DNA of 64,000 nucleotides from CAYNWK01 sp964400875 (GTDB taxonomy: Bacteria > Chloroflexota > Anaerolineae > Anaerolineales > UBA4823): NCBI GenBank assembly GCA_964400875.1, contig CAYNWK010000005.1:17784-81783 (forward strand). The letters run 5' to 3'. Positions 51,176-59,279 of this stretch are shown in pieces (position 1 is the first letter of the stretch; each line of letters opens with the position of its first letter). Position numbers and translations under genes: made by a program. Under the pieces are notes generated by a model. The model made no database searches. It worked only from the letters and a program-made list of their open reading frames with translations, and was not told the DNA's origin.

Positions 51176-51915
51176 TAATATTCCTTCTCTTCTTCCTGTT
51201 CTTGCTCTCGGCGGAAATCTACGAAGCGGTACCCGACCCCTCGCTCGGTAAGGATATATTTGGGGTTTGAAGGATCCTCTTCGAGTTTCTTGCGTAGATA
51301 ATTGATATATAACCGAACGTAGTGGGGTTCGTCACGGTATTCATATCCCCAGACTTTAGCCAGCAGCTGATCGTGAGTTATCACCCAGCCAGCATTCTTC
51401 ACCAGGTGGTAGAGCAGGCGGTACTCTGTTGGGCGTAGATTCACTAATTCCCCATCAACCCATACTTCACGCCGGTCGAAATCGATCTTCAGACGGTCGT
51501 CCACTTCGATCGGGCCGTGCGTTGAACCACCCATCATCTCCGTCCGCCGCAGGACGGCCCTCACGCGACTGACCAGTTCGCGCGGGCTGAATGGCTTGGT
51601 CACGTAATCATCAGCGCCCATCTCCAGTCCGCGTACGCGGTCATCTTCCTCCCCTTTGGCGGTAAGCATGATCACCGGTACCGCGCTGATCTCACGGATA
51701 ATTTTGAGCACTTCGAAGCCGTCCATGTCCGGCAGCATGACGTCGAGAAGAATCAGATCGGGCATACCGCTGCGGATCTTGTCGATCGCCTGGACGCCGT
51801 TTAACGCCTCAATTACCTGGAATCCATCGTGTTCCAGGTTGAGCCGGATAAAACGCACCATGCGTTCTTCGTCGTCAACCACCAAGATGCGACGATCTCT
51901 CAAGTCATCGTCCAT
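51175..51915 (-). CDS. OmpR/PhoB-family response regulator
   Basis: 246 residues: receiver domain with D14/D15, phospho-Asp58 (LILLDVMLPDMDG), KPFSPREL, and a winged-helix effector domain (NLRPTEYRLLYHLVKNAGWV, then VWGYEYRDEPHYVRLYINYL). ATG at 51915 is used (MDDDLRDRR); the frame extends 13 codons upstream. A Glu-rich tail. One-base overlap with the NarL-type gene: two different DNA-binding regulators in one transcript, without a kinase, next to the Ser/Thr kinase cluster. Confidence 0.93.
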   Translation of the reverse strand: MDDDLRDRRILVVDDEERMVRFIRLNLEHDGFQVIEALNGVQAIDKIRSGMPDLILLDVMLPDMDGFEVLKIIREISAVPVIMLTAKGEEDDRVRGLEMGADDYVTKPFSPRELVSRVRAVLRRTEMMGGSTHGPIEVDDRLKIDFDRREVWVDGELVNLRPTEYRLLYHLVKNAGWVITHDQLLAKVWGYEYRDEPHYVRLYINYLRKKLEEDPSNPKYILTERGVGYRFVDFRREQEQEEEKEY

Positions 51916-52032
51916 ACATAACTCCCATAGGTTTTTCGCATTCGAATGGAGCAATGGTGTGCGCGTATGGCTGCAAGTGAGGAGCTCTCGAATGCTCTCG
52001 CTTGGTTAATGGACTGCTTATACTATACCCAA

Positions 52033-52275
52033 TTATTCTCGGACGAAACCGATGATTTGTTCTTCTTCCTCACTGGGCATAATTTCGACCATGGTTATAT
52101 TGTGGATGGGCAGCAGCACGGTTACCACTTTTTCGGCGAGATAGTGGAGGTCTTTTCCATCCAGTTTTCGAGGGTTGGAGATCTTCAGAAATTGATCAGC
52201 CGGATCCGGAATCTCTTCGACTTCTCCCAAGATGGGCTCTGTATTCTGGATATGCAACAACAAGGTGATCGCCAT
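52033..52275 (-). CDS. Small conserved protein adjoining the FHA gene
   Basis: 80 residues, not recognised. Predicted mostly beta: MAITLLLHIQNTEPILGEVE, then LKISNPRKLDGKDLHYLAE and VVTVLLPIHNITMVEIMPSE. This looks like a compact beta-barrel (Sm/SH3-like) fold, which is inference. It starts 10 bases after the FHA gene stop codon, so it is part of the same transcript as the kinase/phosphatase/FHA group. The charged EEEE tail is followed by the OmpR-type regulator gene 117 bases on. Confidence 0.7.
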   Translation of the reverse strand: MAITLLLHIQNTEPILGEVEEIPDPADQFLKISNPRKLDGKDLHYLAEKVVTVLLPIHNITMVEIMPSEEEEQIIGFVRE

Positions 52276-52285
52276 CGTTTCTCCG

Positions 52286-53155
52286 TTATGCGTTGCGGAT
52301 GATAACGCGCAGCTTCAATCTTCCAAGCGCAAGTGTATCACCATCGTGCAATATCGCCGGTGTATGCGGCTGCGTCTTATTCCCGTTGATCCGCGTGCCG
52401 TTGATCGAGCCCAGATCGGTCACGGTGACCTGGGGTTCGGTGTGGATGGTGGCGTGCAGGCGTGAAACACCGTTGTCATATGCATTGTAAACCGAGAGAT
52501 CGATATCGGGAATAATTGGTTGGCCTTCGTTGACCCGCCCAAGGGTAAATTCGGTTTTCCCCAGGAGCGGGATCTCTTCCGGATGGTGTATCACGCGCAA
52601 GGCAACGCGCGCCGGTTGAGTCTGCCTGGAGGTCCGCTGGGAGGGGGGAGGCTGCGTCTGGCGCTTCGGCGCCTCTTCATAGGGCCGCGAGGAGGCTCTT
52701 GGTGCTTGTGGTTTATTTACATTTTCCAGGGATGACCGTTGGGCTGGTCTTTCCACTTGAGGATAATTTCTTGGGGAAGGCGGTGGGCTTTCAAAGTCGC
52801 TTTCCTCGGGGCGGGAAACATCCCGTTTAGGAGGCGCAGGAGGGGCCTCATACTCCGGTTTCGTTTGCGGCGGATGTTCACCATGGGCTGGTGGAGGAGA
52901 CACAAAATCCCGTTGATCTTCGCCTGGGAAATCTTGCGAGGCAGACGGACGTGAGGCAGATGATCGACCTGGAGCCTGGGGAGGTGGACTGCTTTCGGGT
53001 GGACCGGCGTAGATAGGACCTTGCGGCCGGCTGGGTCGTCGCGGAGTGTGATCCTGTGAAGATCCACTGGTGGTCGGCGTCAACCGCTCCCCGCATTCAC
53101 TGCAATAAAGCGCACCGGGTAATTCTTTATTTTGGCAATTTCTGCAGGTGATCAT
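52286..53155 (-). CDS. Zinc-ribbon FHA-domain protein
   Basis: 289 residues. An N-terminal zinc ribbon (C4, C7, C18, C21) is followed by a 150-residue Pro/Ser/Gln-rich disordered linker with many possible phosphorylation sites. The C-terminal FHA domain (about 195-289) has the phosphothreonine-binding signature: LGRVNEGQ (G-R), VSRLHATI (S-x-x-H) and NGTRINGNK (N-G). It should bind a phosphothreonine written by one of the nearby kinases. Overlaps the J-domain-VWA gene by 4 bases. Confidence 0.9.
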   Translation of the reverse strand: MITCRNCQNKELPGALYCSECGERLTPTTSGSSQDHTPRRPSRPQGPIYAGPPESSPPPQAPGRSSASRPSASQDFPGEDQRDFVSPPPAHGEHPPQTKPEYEAPPAPPKRDVSRPEESDFESPPPSPRNYPQVERPAQRSSLENVNKPQAPRASSRPYEEAPKRQTQPPPSQRTSRQTQPARVALRVIHHPEEIPLLGKTEFTLGRVNEGQPIIPDIDLSVYNAYDNGVSRLHATIHTEPQVTVTDLGSINGTRINGNKTQPHTPAILHDGDTLALGRLKLRVIIRNA

Positions 53156-54627
53156 AGGTTCAAATCCACATTATCCGGCAGCAGCAGGCCGCGCGTGCCG
53201 TATTTGATCTGTTTTACGCCTTCATCGCTGAAGCTTCTGCGCCGCCGAATGTGATCGGCCTCCATTAGAGCCGTGCGGGCAAGATCACCTTCACCGTGCG
53301 CCAGCAACTGCGAGGCCAGGTTGTGCAGATGGCGGGTAGCGTTGGAAACATCGCCATCGGCGACTTCCTGGCGCGCTCGTTCTTGCATTCGGTACAGGGT
53401 GAGATGTTCCAGCGCGTCAAAAAGGGCTTTGGGCGCTTCCTGGTAATCGTCGATTTCTCCGAGAGGCCGCTCCAACCTGACTCGCATTACCGAGCCTGGG
53501 GATACTTCCGTCGGCGCATCAAAGGTCAACCGACCCAGTGCGATTGTGAACCTGGTTCTCCTGGGGGGAATCGGCGCCACCAGGAATTCCAGGAGGATCT
53601 TCAAACGTTCGCCTTTGGGGATGTTTCCCAACCGCAGTGGGGAGGTAGTATCGATCACGCCGGCCTGAGGCTCAATTCGGTATGCATAACGCAACACAAC
53701 TTCGGCCTCCATCTCGAGGTTCAAAGCGATGTTTTCGACCAGCACCCGGCTCAACGTTTGCAGTTTTTCCTTGAGGAACCTCTCGATATCAGCCGGTTTA
53801 GAGACGTACATGCTGCTGCCGCCTGTCCGGCTGGCGAGGCTGTCTAGGAATACATCGTTCCATTCCCCGCCGATACCCAGAGCGGACAAACCAATCCCGC
53901 TGGCTGCCGCGCGCTCGGCCAATTTTTGGCAGGCTGCCTCATCTCCGTAGGTATGCCCATCGGTTAACAAAACGATATGGTTGATGGAGGAACGCAATAA
54001 ATTTCGCCGGACTTCGAAGAGACCGGCTTCGAGCCCGTGAAATATTTCCGTACCGCCGCTGGTTTGCAAAGAACGGATGCGAGATTCAATCTGGCCAGCA
54101 TTGACCCGTTCCCCGGCAGATACGAGCACTTCAGCGCGATCGCTGAAATTCACGATCGATAAGTTATCCCTTGGGTTAAGATTGCGGAGCAGTTCAATCG
54201 CAGTTGCCTTAACGGTATCCAGACGGGCGCCTTGCATCGAGGTTGAGCAGTCCAACACCAGGCACACATTCAGCGGCGGCGCTTGAGCTGTTAAGATTTC
54301 TTGGGTGGGAACCATATCCAGGAGCACGTAAACCAGCTGGTCTTCTTCCAAGCGCGGCAAGGTGGAACGGCTGTAGTGGATGGCGAGGTCAAGCAGCTTC
54401 TCGTCGGCCTGGGGCGCGAGGCTGTTGTCGTAGGCCATCCTTTTACGGGGATCGGCCAGGACTTCATACGCCTCTTGAACGCCCAGGAATAATTCCGTTG
54501 CTCCTGGCTCTACGTTAACGTCCGGATGCAGCCGACGGGCAGCCTCGTGGTAGGCGCGGCGGATTTCCTCAGGGGACGCGTCTCGGGTTAACCCTAAACG
54601 CTCGTAGTAATCGGCTTCAATCGCCAT
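53152..54627 (-). CDS. J-domain (DnaJ) protein fused to a von Willebrand factor A domain
   Basis: 491 residues. Residues 1-70 form a J-domain with the essential HPD tripeptide at 34-36 (RRLHPDVN), so the protein should stimulate a DnaK-type chaperone. A VWA domain spans about 115-300 with an intact MIDAS (D126-C-S128-T-S130, Thr in LQTSGGTE, Asp in LLTDGH). The remainder is a beta-rich domain like those following VWA in the CoxE/TerY/inter-alpha-inhibitor type, then a helical tail. No signal peptide or membrane helix: cytosolic. 4-base overlap with the FHA gene; PP2C gene 71 bases upstream. The combination is unusual. Confidence 0.9.
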   Translation of the reverse strand: MAIEADYYERLGLTRDASPEEIRRAYHEAARRLHPDVNVEPGATELFLGVQEAYEVLADPRKRMAYDNSLAPQADEKLLDLAIHYSRSTLPRLEEDQLVYVLLDMVPTQEILTAQAPPLNVCLVLDCSTSMQGARLDTVKATAIELLRNLNPRDNLSIVNFSDRAEVLVSAGERVNAGQIESRIRSLQTSGGTEIFHGLEAGLFEVRRNLLRSSINHIVLLTDGHTYGDEAACQKLAERAAASGIGLSALGIGGEWNDVFLDSLASRTGGSSMYVSKPADIERFLKEKLQTLSRVLVENIALNLEMEAEVVLRYAYRIEPQAGVIDTTSPLRLGNIPKGERLKILLEFLVAPIPPRRTRFTIALGRLTFDAPTEVSPGSVMRVRLERPLGEIDDYQEAPKALFDALEHLTLYRMQERARQEVADGDVSNATRHLHNLASQLLAHGEGDLARTALMEADHIRRRRSFSDEGVKQIKYGTRGLLLPDNVDLNL

Positions 54628-54698
54628 CGCATAAAAATCCTAAAAGGGTTGACTGCGCTGCTAAAAGGTGCTTTGGTGTAGATGTTGAGTCCCTTTTC

Positions 54699-55625
54699 CT
54701 AATCCGGTAAGCGTACGATGATCGCAGAGATATTATCCGGTCCGCCAGCGTCATTGGCCGCCTCGACTAACTTTTGGGCGGCTAAAGCCGGTGAATCGGT
54801 TGTCGTGATCGTCGTCACGATCTCGTCTTCGTTGACTAATCCCCACAATCCGTCCGAACAGACCATAAGATGACCGGAGCTGGGTAAGGAATGGGTAGAG
54901 ATCTCTGCATCGAATGGCTCGCCCTGGCCCAATGCGCGGTAGAGCACGTTCCGCTGGGGGTGAATGGCGGCTTCATCTGCTGTAATCTGCCCCAGTTCCT
55001 CTAGACGTTTGACCAGCGAGTGGTCACGGGTGAGCACTTCCAAAGTCTCATCAGCATAGATCGCATAGGCTCGGCTATCTCCTACGTGGGCGGTGGTCAT
55101 CTGATTGCCGACAATGAGCACCGCCGTCAAAGTCGTGCCGCCGCCAGGAGCTCCTTTGACAATTGCTTTGTGGGCGGTCTGAACACCTGCCTGCATGATC
55201 TCCTGGAGCGACTCTTCCGGGGTAGTGGAGGCAATACCGATCATGGGGGTGTACAGTTTGCTGATCACATGATTAGCCATCGCTCGAATGGCTATTCCGC
55301 TGGCCATTTCCCCATGTTTGTGTCCACCCATCCCATCGGCGACGATGAACAAACCGAACGGTATGTGGTGCGAATCGGTAACCAACGTGGCGGTCAGGGT
55401 GAACAGCGCGTCCTCATTGTGATCGCGCTGTTTACCTACCGAGTGACCGCTGCCCACAAGCATCTGAGGCGGATTGAGCTTGGTCGCCGGCGGCGCTTCT
55501 ACCTCAAGTGTAGAACTCACCTTTTGTTTGAGCGGTCTGGTGTCCTCCCCATTTGGCGACTTATCCGCGTTGGATTCATCGCTGATGTTCTCCCTGCGAA
55601 AGATCTTTTGAAAAAAGCTTGCCAC
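54699..55625 (-). CDS. PP2C-family Ser/Thr protein phosphatase
   Basis: 308 residues. After a charged 50-residue N-terminal region the PP2C core shows all metal motifs: RDHNEDALF, VADGMGGHKHGE, HVGDSRAY, CSDGLWGLV and GGPDNISAIIV. It should remove phosphate from Ser/Thr on targets of the adjoining kinase. No membrane segment. ATG at 55625. Between the PQQ kinase (40 bases upstream) and the J-VWA gene, on the same strand. Confidence 0.94.
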   Translation of the reverse strand: MASFFQKIFRRENISDESNADKSPNGEDTRPLKQKVSSTLEVEAPPATKLNPPQMLVGSGHSVGKQRDHNEDALFTLTATLVTDSHHIPFGLFIVADGMGGHKHGEMASGIAIRAMANHVISKLYTPMIGIASTTPEESLQEIMQAGVQTAHKAIVKGAPGGGTTLTAVLIVGNQMTTAHVGDSRAYAIYADETLEVLTRDHSLVKRLEELGQITADEAAIHPQRNVLYRALGQGEPFDAEISTHSLPSSGHLMVCSDGLWGLVNEDEIVTTITTTDSPALAAQKLVEAANDAGGPDNISAIIVRLPD

Positions 55626-55665
55626 TGATGATACCTCCGGTCAGCCTGCGTCCCCTTTTTGAACG

Positions 55666-57570
55666 TCAGGTTGGAATTGCATATAGTCTATGGTCAGTTG
55701 AACCGATATAGATCAGGTTGTTATGGACAACGGGGGTTCCAGTTATTGGTCCGTCGGTGCGGAATTTCCAGCGGAAGCGACCTGTGCGATATTCCAGGCA
55801 GTATAGGTTCCCGTCCACGGATCCACAGTAGAGCGAATCGCCATGAACTATCGGGGAGCTGGTCACCTGGTGTTCGGTCGGGAAACGCCAGATCTCTCGA
55901 GCCGAATGCGCTTCAATGCAGTAAATGTTGCCGTCGATCGATCCGGTAAAAACGAAATCTTCAAGGATGAAGGGTGTTGAGATAGTCCCCTTGCCCAGGC
56001 GGTACCGCCAGATAACCCAACCGGTCTTGGCATCGAGGGCGTACAGGGTCGAATCCAACGATCCGAAGTAGATCACGTTATCGGCGATGACCGGGGATGA
56101 GGTGATGGCGCGTTTTGCTTTGAAACGCCAGCGGATCTCACCGCGATAATCGAGGCAGAAAAACTCGCCTCCCTCGGTACCGAAATAAATGGCTTCGTGG
56201 CTCACCAACGGTGTCGAACGGATCGGTGTGCTGCCATCCGCGCGCCAGACCAGCCGCCCGCTGGTCATATTGATCGCATGCAGGTAGGCGTCGTCCGATC
56301 CGATGAACACATGCCCTTCGGCGACGTGAGGGGAGGAGCGGATCGGTCCTTCGGTATGGTAAGTCCATATCGTTTGACCGGTGCGCGCGGAGACCACGTG
56401 GAGGCGGCGGTCTTCGGAACCAAAGTAGACGTTCCCATCGGCGACTGCTGGTTTACTGACGATGCCGCCTTCGGCGGGGTATTTCCAGATGAAATCCCCG
56501 GTGTCGGCATCCACGGCATACAGGTTATTGTCGTAAGAGCCAACGTAGAGCGAACCTTTATGGAAGGTTGGCGTACCGCGCAGCTCATCTTCGCATTTGA
56601 AAGTCCAGACTGCCTTGATACCACCGGTGGTTTCAAGCCCGGTCGTCGTCAGGGGAATTTTGGAGAGTGCGCCGGTCTTCCGCGCCGCATTGATCAGCGC
56701 CTGCTTCATATCCTCGGCGCTCTCGAAGCGCTCCTCGGGTTCATACTTCAGGGCTTTATTCAATACACCGTCTAACTCGGCAGAGATCATCGGGTTGAGT
56801 TCGCGAAGCGGCCGTTCGCTGAATGAGAAAGGCGCTTCCAGGCGAGGATCAGAACGGGAGAGCAAGTGATGCAAGGTTGCGCCCAAAGCATAGATATCCG
56901 CCAGCGCGGAGGCCTCCCCCCGGTATTGTTCTGGGGGTGAGTAGCCTTCGGTGCCGATCATGGTGCCTTTCTCGCCGCTCTGGAAAGGCTTTGCAATGCC
57001 AAAATCTACCAAAACGATGTGATCGTGTTGGTTAAGCATCACATTGGAGGGTTTCATATCCCGGAAGATGATCGGCTCGGGTTGGTGTGTGTGCAGGTGG
57101 TGGAGCACGTCGCACAGCTCGATCGCCCAGCTGATCACTTTTTCTTCCTGGAAATAGCCCTGGGTGTCATTCAACAGCGCTTCGAGGTCTTTGCCATTAA
57201 TAAACTCAAGAATCAGGTAAGAGCGATCGTTATGGGTGAAGTAGTCGTAAATTCGGGGGATGGCTGGGTGAGAAAGTGTCGCCAACAGGTTGGCTTCCCG
57301 CTCGAAGTTGCGCACGATGGTCTGGCGCACCATGGGATCGCGCGCCTGGTTGATCATCTCTTTAACTGCGACCAGTTTGACGACGTTAGGGAAGTGTAAA
57401 TCGCGAGCGCGATAAACCGATCCCATGCCGCCTACACCGATCACTCCCTGGATCAAATAGCGGTTTGAAAGCGTGGCGCCAGGGGTTAACTTACCTTCTG
57501 AATCCTGATTGGCTTTAATGTCAAGATTATTCGTTATCCGGTGAGTTTCCAGACGATCCTCCCTCGCCAT
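55666..57570 (-). CDS. Ser/Thr protein kinase with PQQ-type beta-propeller
   Basis: 634 residues. Kinase domain (about 36-300): glycine loop GVIGVGGMGSVY, Lys70, Glu92, catalytic loop FRDMKPSN (Asp171, with Phe for His), DFG at 189-191, TEGYSPPEQ. The rest (from about 319) consists of PQQ-like blades, each with a phrase such as LYAVDADTGDFIWKYP or LYALDAKTGWVIWRYR, that should close to a propeller. No membrane helix lies between the parts, so the propeller is cytosolic, as in Streptomyces AfsK. First gene of the minus-strand signalling run. Ligand of the propeller unknown. Confidence 0.94.
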   Translation of the reverse strand: MAREDRLETHRITNNLDIKANQDSEGKLTPGATLSNRYLIQGVIGVGGMGSVYRARDLHFPNVVKLVAVKEMINQARDPMVRQTIVRNFEREANLLATLSHPAIPRIYDYFTHNDRSYLILEFINGKDLEALLNDTQGYFQEEKVISWAIELCDVLHHLHTHQPEPIIFRDMKPSNVMLNQHDHIVLVDFGIAKPFQSGEKGTMIGTEGYSPPEQYRGEASALADIYALGATLHHLLSRSDPRLEAPFSFSERPLRELNPMISAELDGVLNKALKYEPEERFESAEDMKQALINAARKTGALSKIPLTTTGLETTGGIKAVWTFKCEDELRGTPTFHKGSLYVGSYDNNLYAVDADTGDFIWKYPAEGGIVSKPAVADGNVYFGSEDRRLHVVSARTGQTIWTYHTEGPIRSSPHVAEGHVFIGSDDAYLHAINMTSGRLVWRADGSTPIRSTPLVSHEAIYFGTEGGEFFCLDYRGEIRWRFKAKRAITSSPVIADNVIYFGSLDSTLYALDAKTGWVIWRYRLGKGTISTPFILEDFVFTGSIDGNIYCIEAHSAREIWRFPTEHQVTSSPIVHGDSLYCGSVDGNLYCLEYRTGRFRWKFRTDGPITGTPVVHNNLIYIGSTDHRLYAIPT

Positions 57571-57695
57571 TCCTTAACGACGTGTTGATGTGGCGTGGAT
57601 ACTATCCATTATAGCCAGCTATAGGGGATATTGCAAATTATAAATCTGTTATGTCGGTCGATTCCACACCACCCCTGCGACAGAAAGTATAATGT

Positions 57696-57773
57696 TAGGA
57701 GTTCCGCAGTTCGTGAAGGAACTTGGGGGTGTTTTGGCGGCTGTAAACTCTGAAAACAAACCAAAACACGCTC
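57696..57773. repeat. Diverged copy E of the MITE/REP-like element
   Basis: TAGGAGTTCCGCAGTT at the left end, then GGGGGTGTTTTGGCGG, later ACCAAAACACGCTCC as the right part of the palindrome; the right terminal sequence is lost. It lies in the leader of purB. Confidence 0.45.
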
Positions 57774-57835
57774 CAATAGTAAGAAAAAACCTACCTGATT
57801 TTATCCTTGTTTGTCCGGTTTGGTGTAATTATCTG

Positions 57836-59230
57836 ATGAACTACACTTACGACACGTATCTCTCTCCATATTCCTGGCGATATGGTTCCCCGGAAATGCG
57901 CCGCTTGTGGAGCGAAGAGCACAAACGGCTGCTCTGGCGCCAGCTTTGGGTCGTCTTAGCGGAGGTGCAGGCCGAATTCGGCCTGGTCGAGGCCGCGCAG
58001 GTCGATGATCTACGCGGTCACCAGGAACAGATCGACGTGGACCGTTCCCTGGAAATCGAAGCGGAAATCCACCATGATCTGATGGCCGAGTTGAAATGCT
58101 TTGCCGAGCAAGCCTCTCTGGGAGGCGGTATCCTGCATCTCGGCGCGACTTCGGCGGACATCGAGGATAACGCGGATGCGCTGCGCATGCGGCAATCTCT
58201 CGACTTAACCTTGAGCAAGCTGGGCAAGCTGCTCGGCGCTTTCGTCGATCAAGTCGAAGCCTGGGCGGAAGTTCCGGTCATAGCTTATACCCACCTGCAG
58301 CCCGCCGAGCCGACCACATTGGGCTACCGCCTGGCCCAATACGCTCAAGATCTGTTCGCCGATTGGCTGGATCTGGTCCGGGTGCAAGCCGGGTTGCGAG
58401 GCAAGGGATTCAAAGGAGCAGTTGGGACTGGGGCTGCGTTCGCCGAGCTGCTCGGCGTGGAACAGCTTACAGATTTCGAAGGTCGCCTTTCCGAACGGCT
58501 GGGTTTGCCTTTTTTCAAAGTTTCCACCCAGGTTTATCCCCGCAAGCAGGATTACCGGGTAATCAGCGCTCTGGCTGGTTTAGGCGGTTCGCTGTATAAG
58601 TTCGCTTTCGATCTGCGCGTGCTCAGCTCGCCGTCGATTGGGGAGCTGCGCGAGCCTTTCCGAGCGAAACAAGTTGGCTCTTCAGCGATGCCCTTTAAAC
58701 GCAACCCGATCAACGCCGAGAAGATTGATTCTCTCGCCCGCGCTTTGGCCCGGATGCCTAGCCTGGCTTGGGACAATGCCGCGCACTCCCTGCTTGAACG
58801 AACGTTGGACGATTCGGCTAATCGGCGAGCGCTTTTACCAGAAGCTTTTTTGATAGTCGATGAACTGCTGATGGTCTCCACCACGTTGATCCACGAGCTG
58901 CAAGTCGACCGGCGGGCCCTGGCGCACAATTTGGCCCAATACGGCCCATTCGCTGCCACCGAGCGGGTGCTGGCTGCTCTGGGAAAAGCCGGCGCAGACC
59001 GGCAAGCCATGCATGAACGGCTTCGCCAGCATGCGCTGGCTGCCTGGGAAGCGGTTGCCGCTGGCGAGCAGAACCCACTGGCCGAACTCGTGGTTGAAGA
59101 CGGGATTTTTCTAAGCATCTTGTCTGCGGCAGAGCTGCGCGATCTGATCCAGGTTGAAGGTTACGTAGGCGACGCTCCGCAGCGCGCCAAAGCCTTGGCT
59201 AGCTCAATCCAGGAGGCGCTCGGTAAATGA
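57836..59230 (+). CDS. purB: Adenylosuccinate lyase
   Basis: 464-residue fumarase/aspartase-superfamily enzyme acting twice in purine synthesis: SAICAR to AICAR and adenylosuccinate to AMP. The signature loop SSAMPFKRNPINAEK (family pattern S-S-x-M-P-x-K-x-N-x) and HLGATSADIEDNA are present. ATG at 57836 (MNYTYDTYL) is the start; the frame open to 57692 runs through the repeat element. Stands alone on the plus strand, convergent with the DHH phosphoesterase. Confidence 0.94.
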   Translation: MNYTYDTYLSPYSWRYGSPEMRRLWSEEHKRLLWRQLWVVLAEVQAEFGLVEAAQVDDLRGHQEQIDVDRSLEIEAEIHHDLMAELKCFAEQASLGGGILHLGATSADIEDNADALRMRQSLDLTLSKLGKLLGAFVDQVEAWAEVPVIAYTHLQPAEPTTLGYRLAQYAQDLFADWLDLVRVQAGLRGKGFKGAVGTGAAFAELLGVEQLTDFEGRLSERLGLPFFKVSTQVYPRKQDYRVISALAGLGGSLYKFAFDLRVLSSPSIGELREPFRAKQVGSSAMPFKRNPINAEKIDSLARALARMPSLAWDNAAHSLLERTLDDSANRRALLPEAFLIVDELLMVSTTLIHELQVDRRALAHNLAQYGPFAATERVLAALGKAGADRQAMHERLRQHALAAWEAVAAGEQNPLAELVVEDGIFLSILSAAELRDLIQVEGYVGDAPQRAKALASSIQEALGK

Positions 59231-59279
59231 GCGCCGCTCCCGTCGCAAAGCAGACGGGCGGTTTAGAAACGTTAGGGGC

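Noticed and set aside
57692..57835. 48-codon extension upstream of purB
   Set aside because: Derived from a repeat element; the conserved protein begins at 57836.
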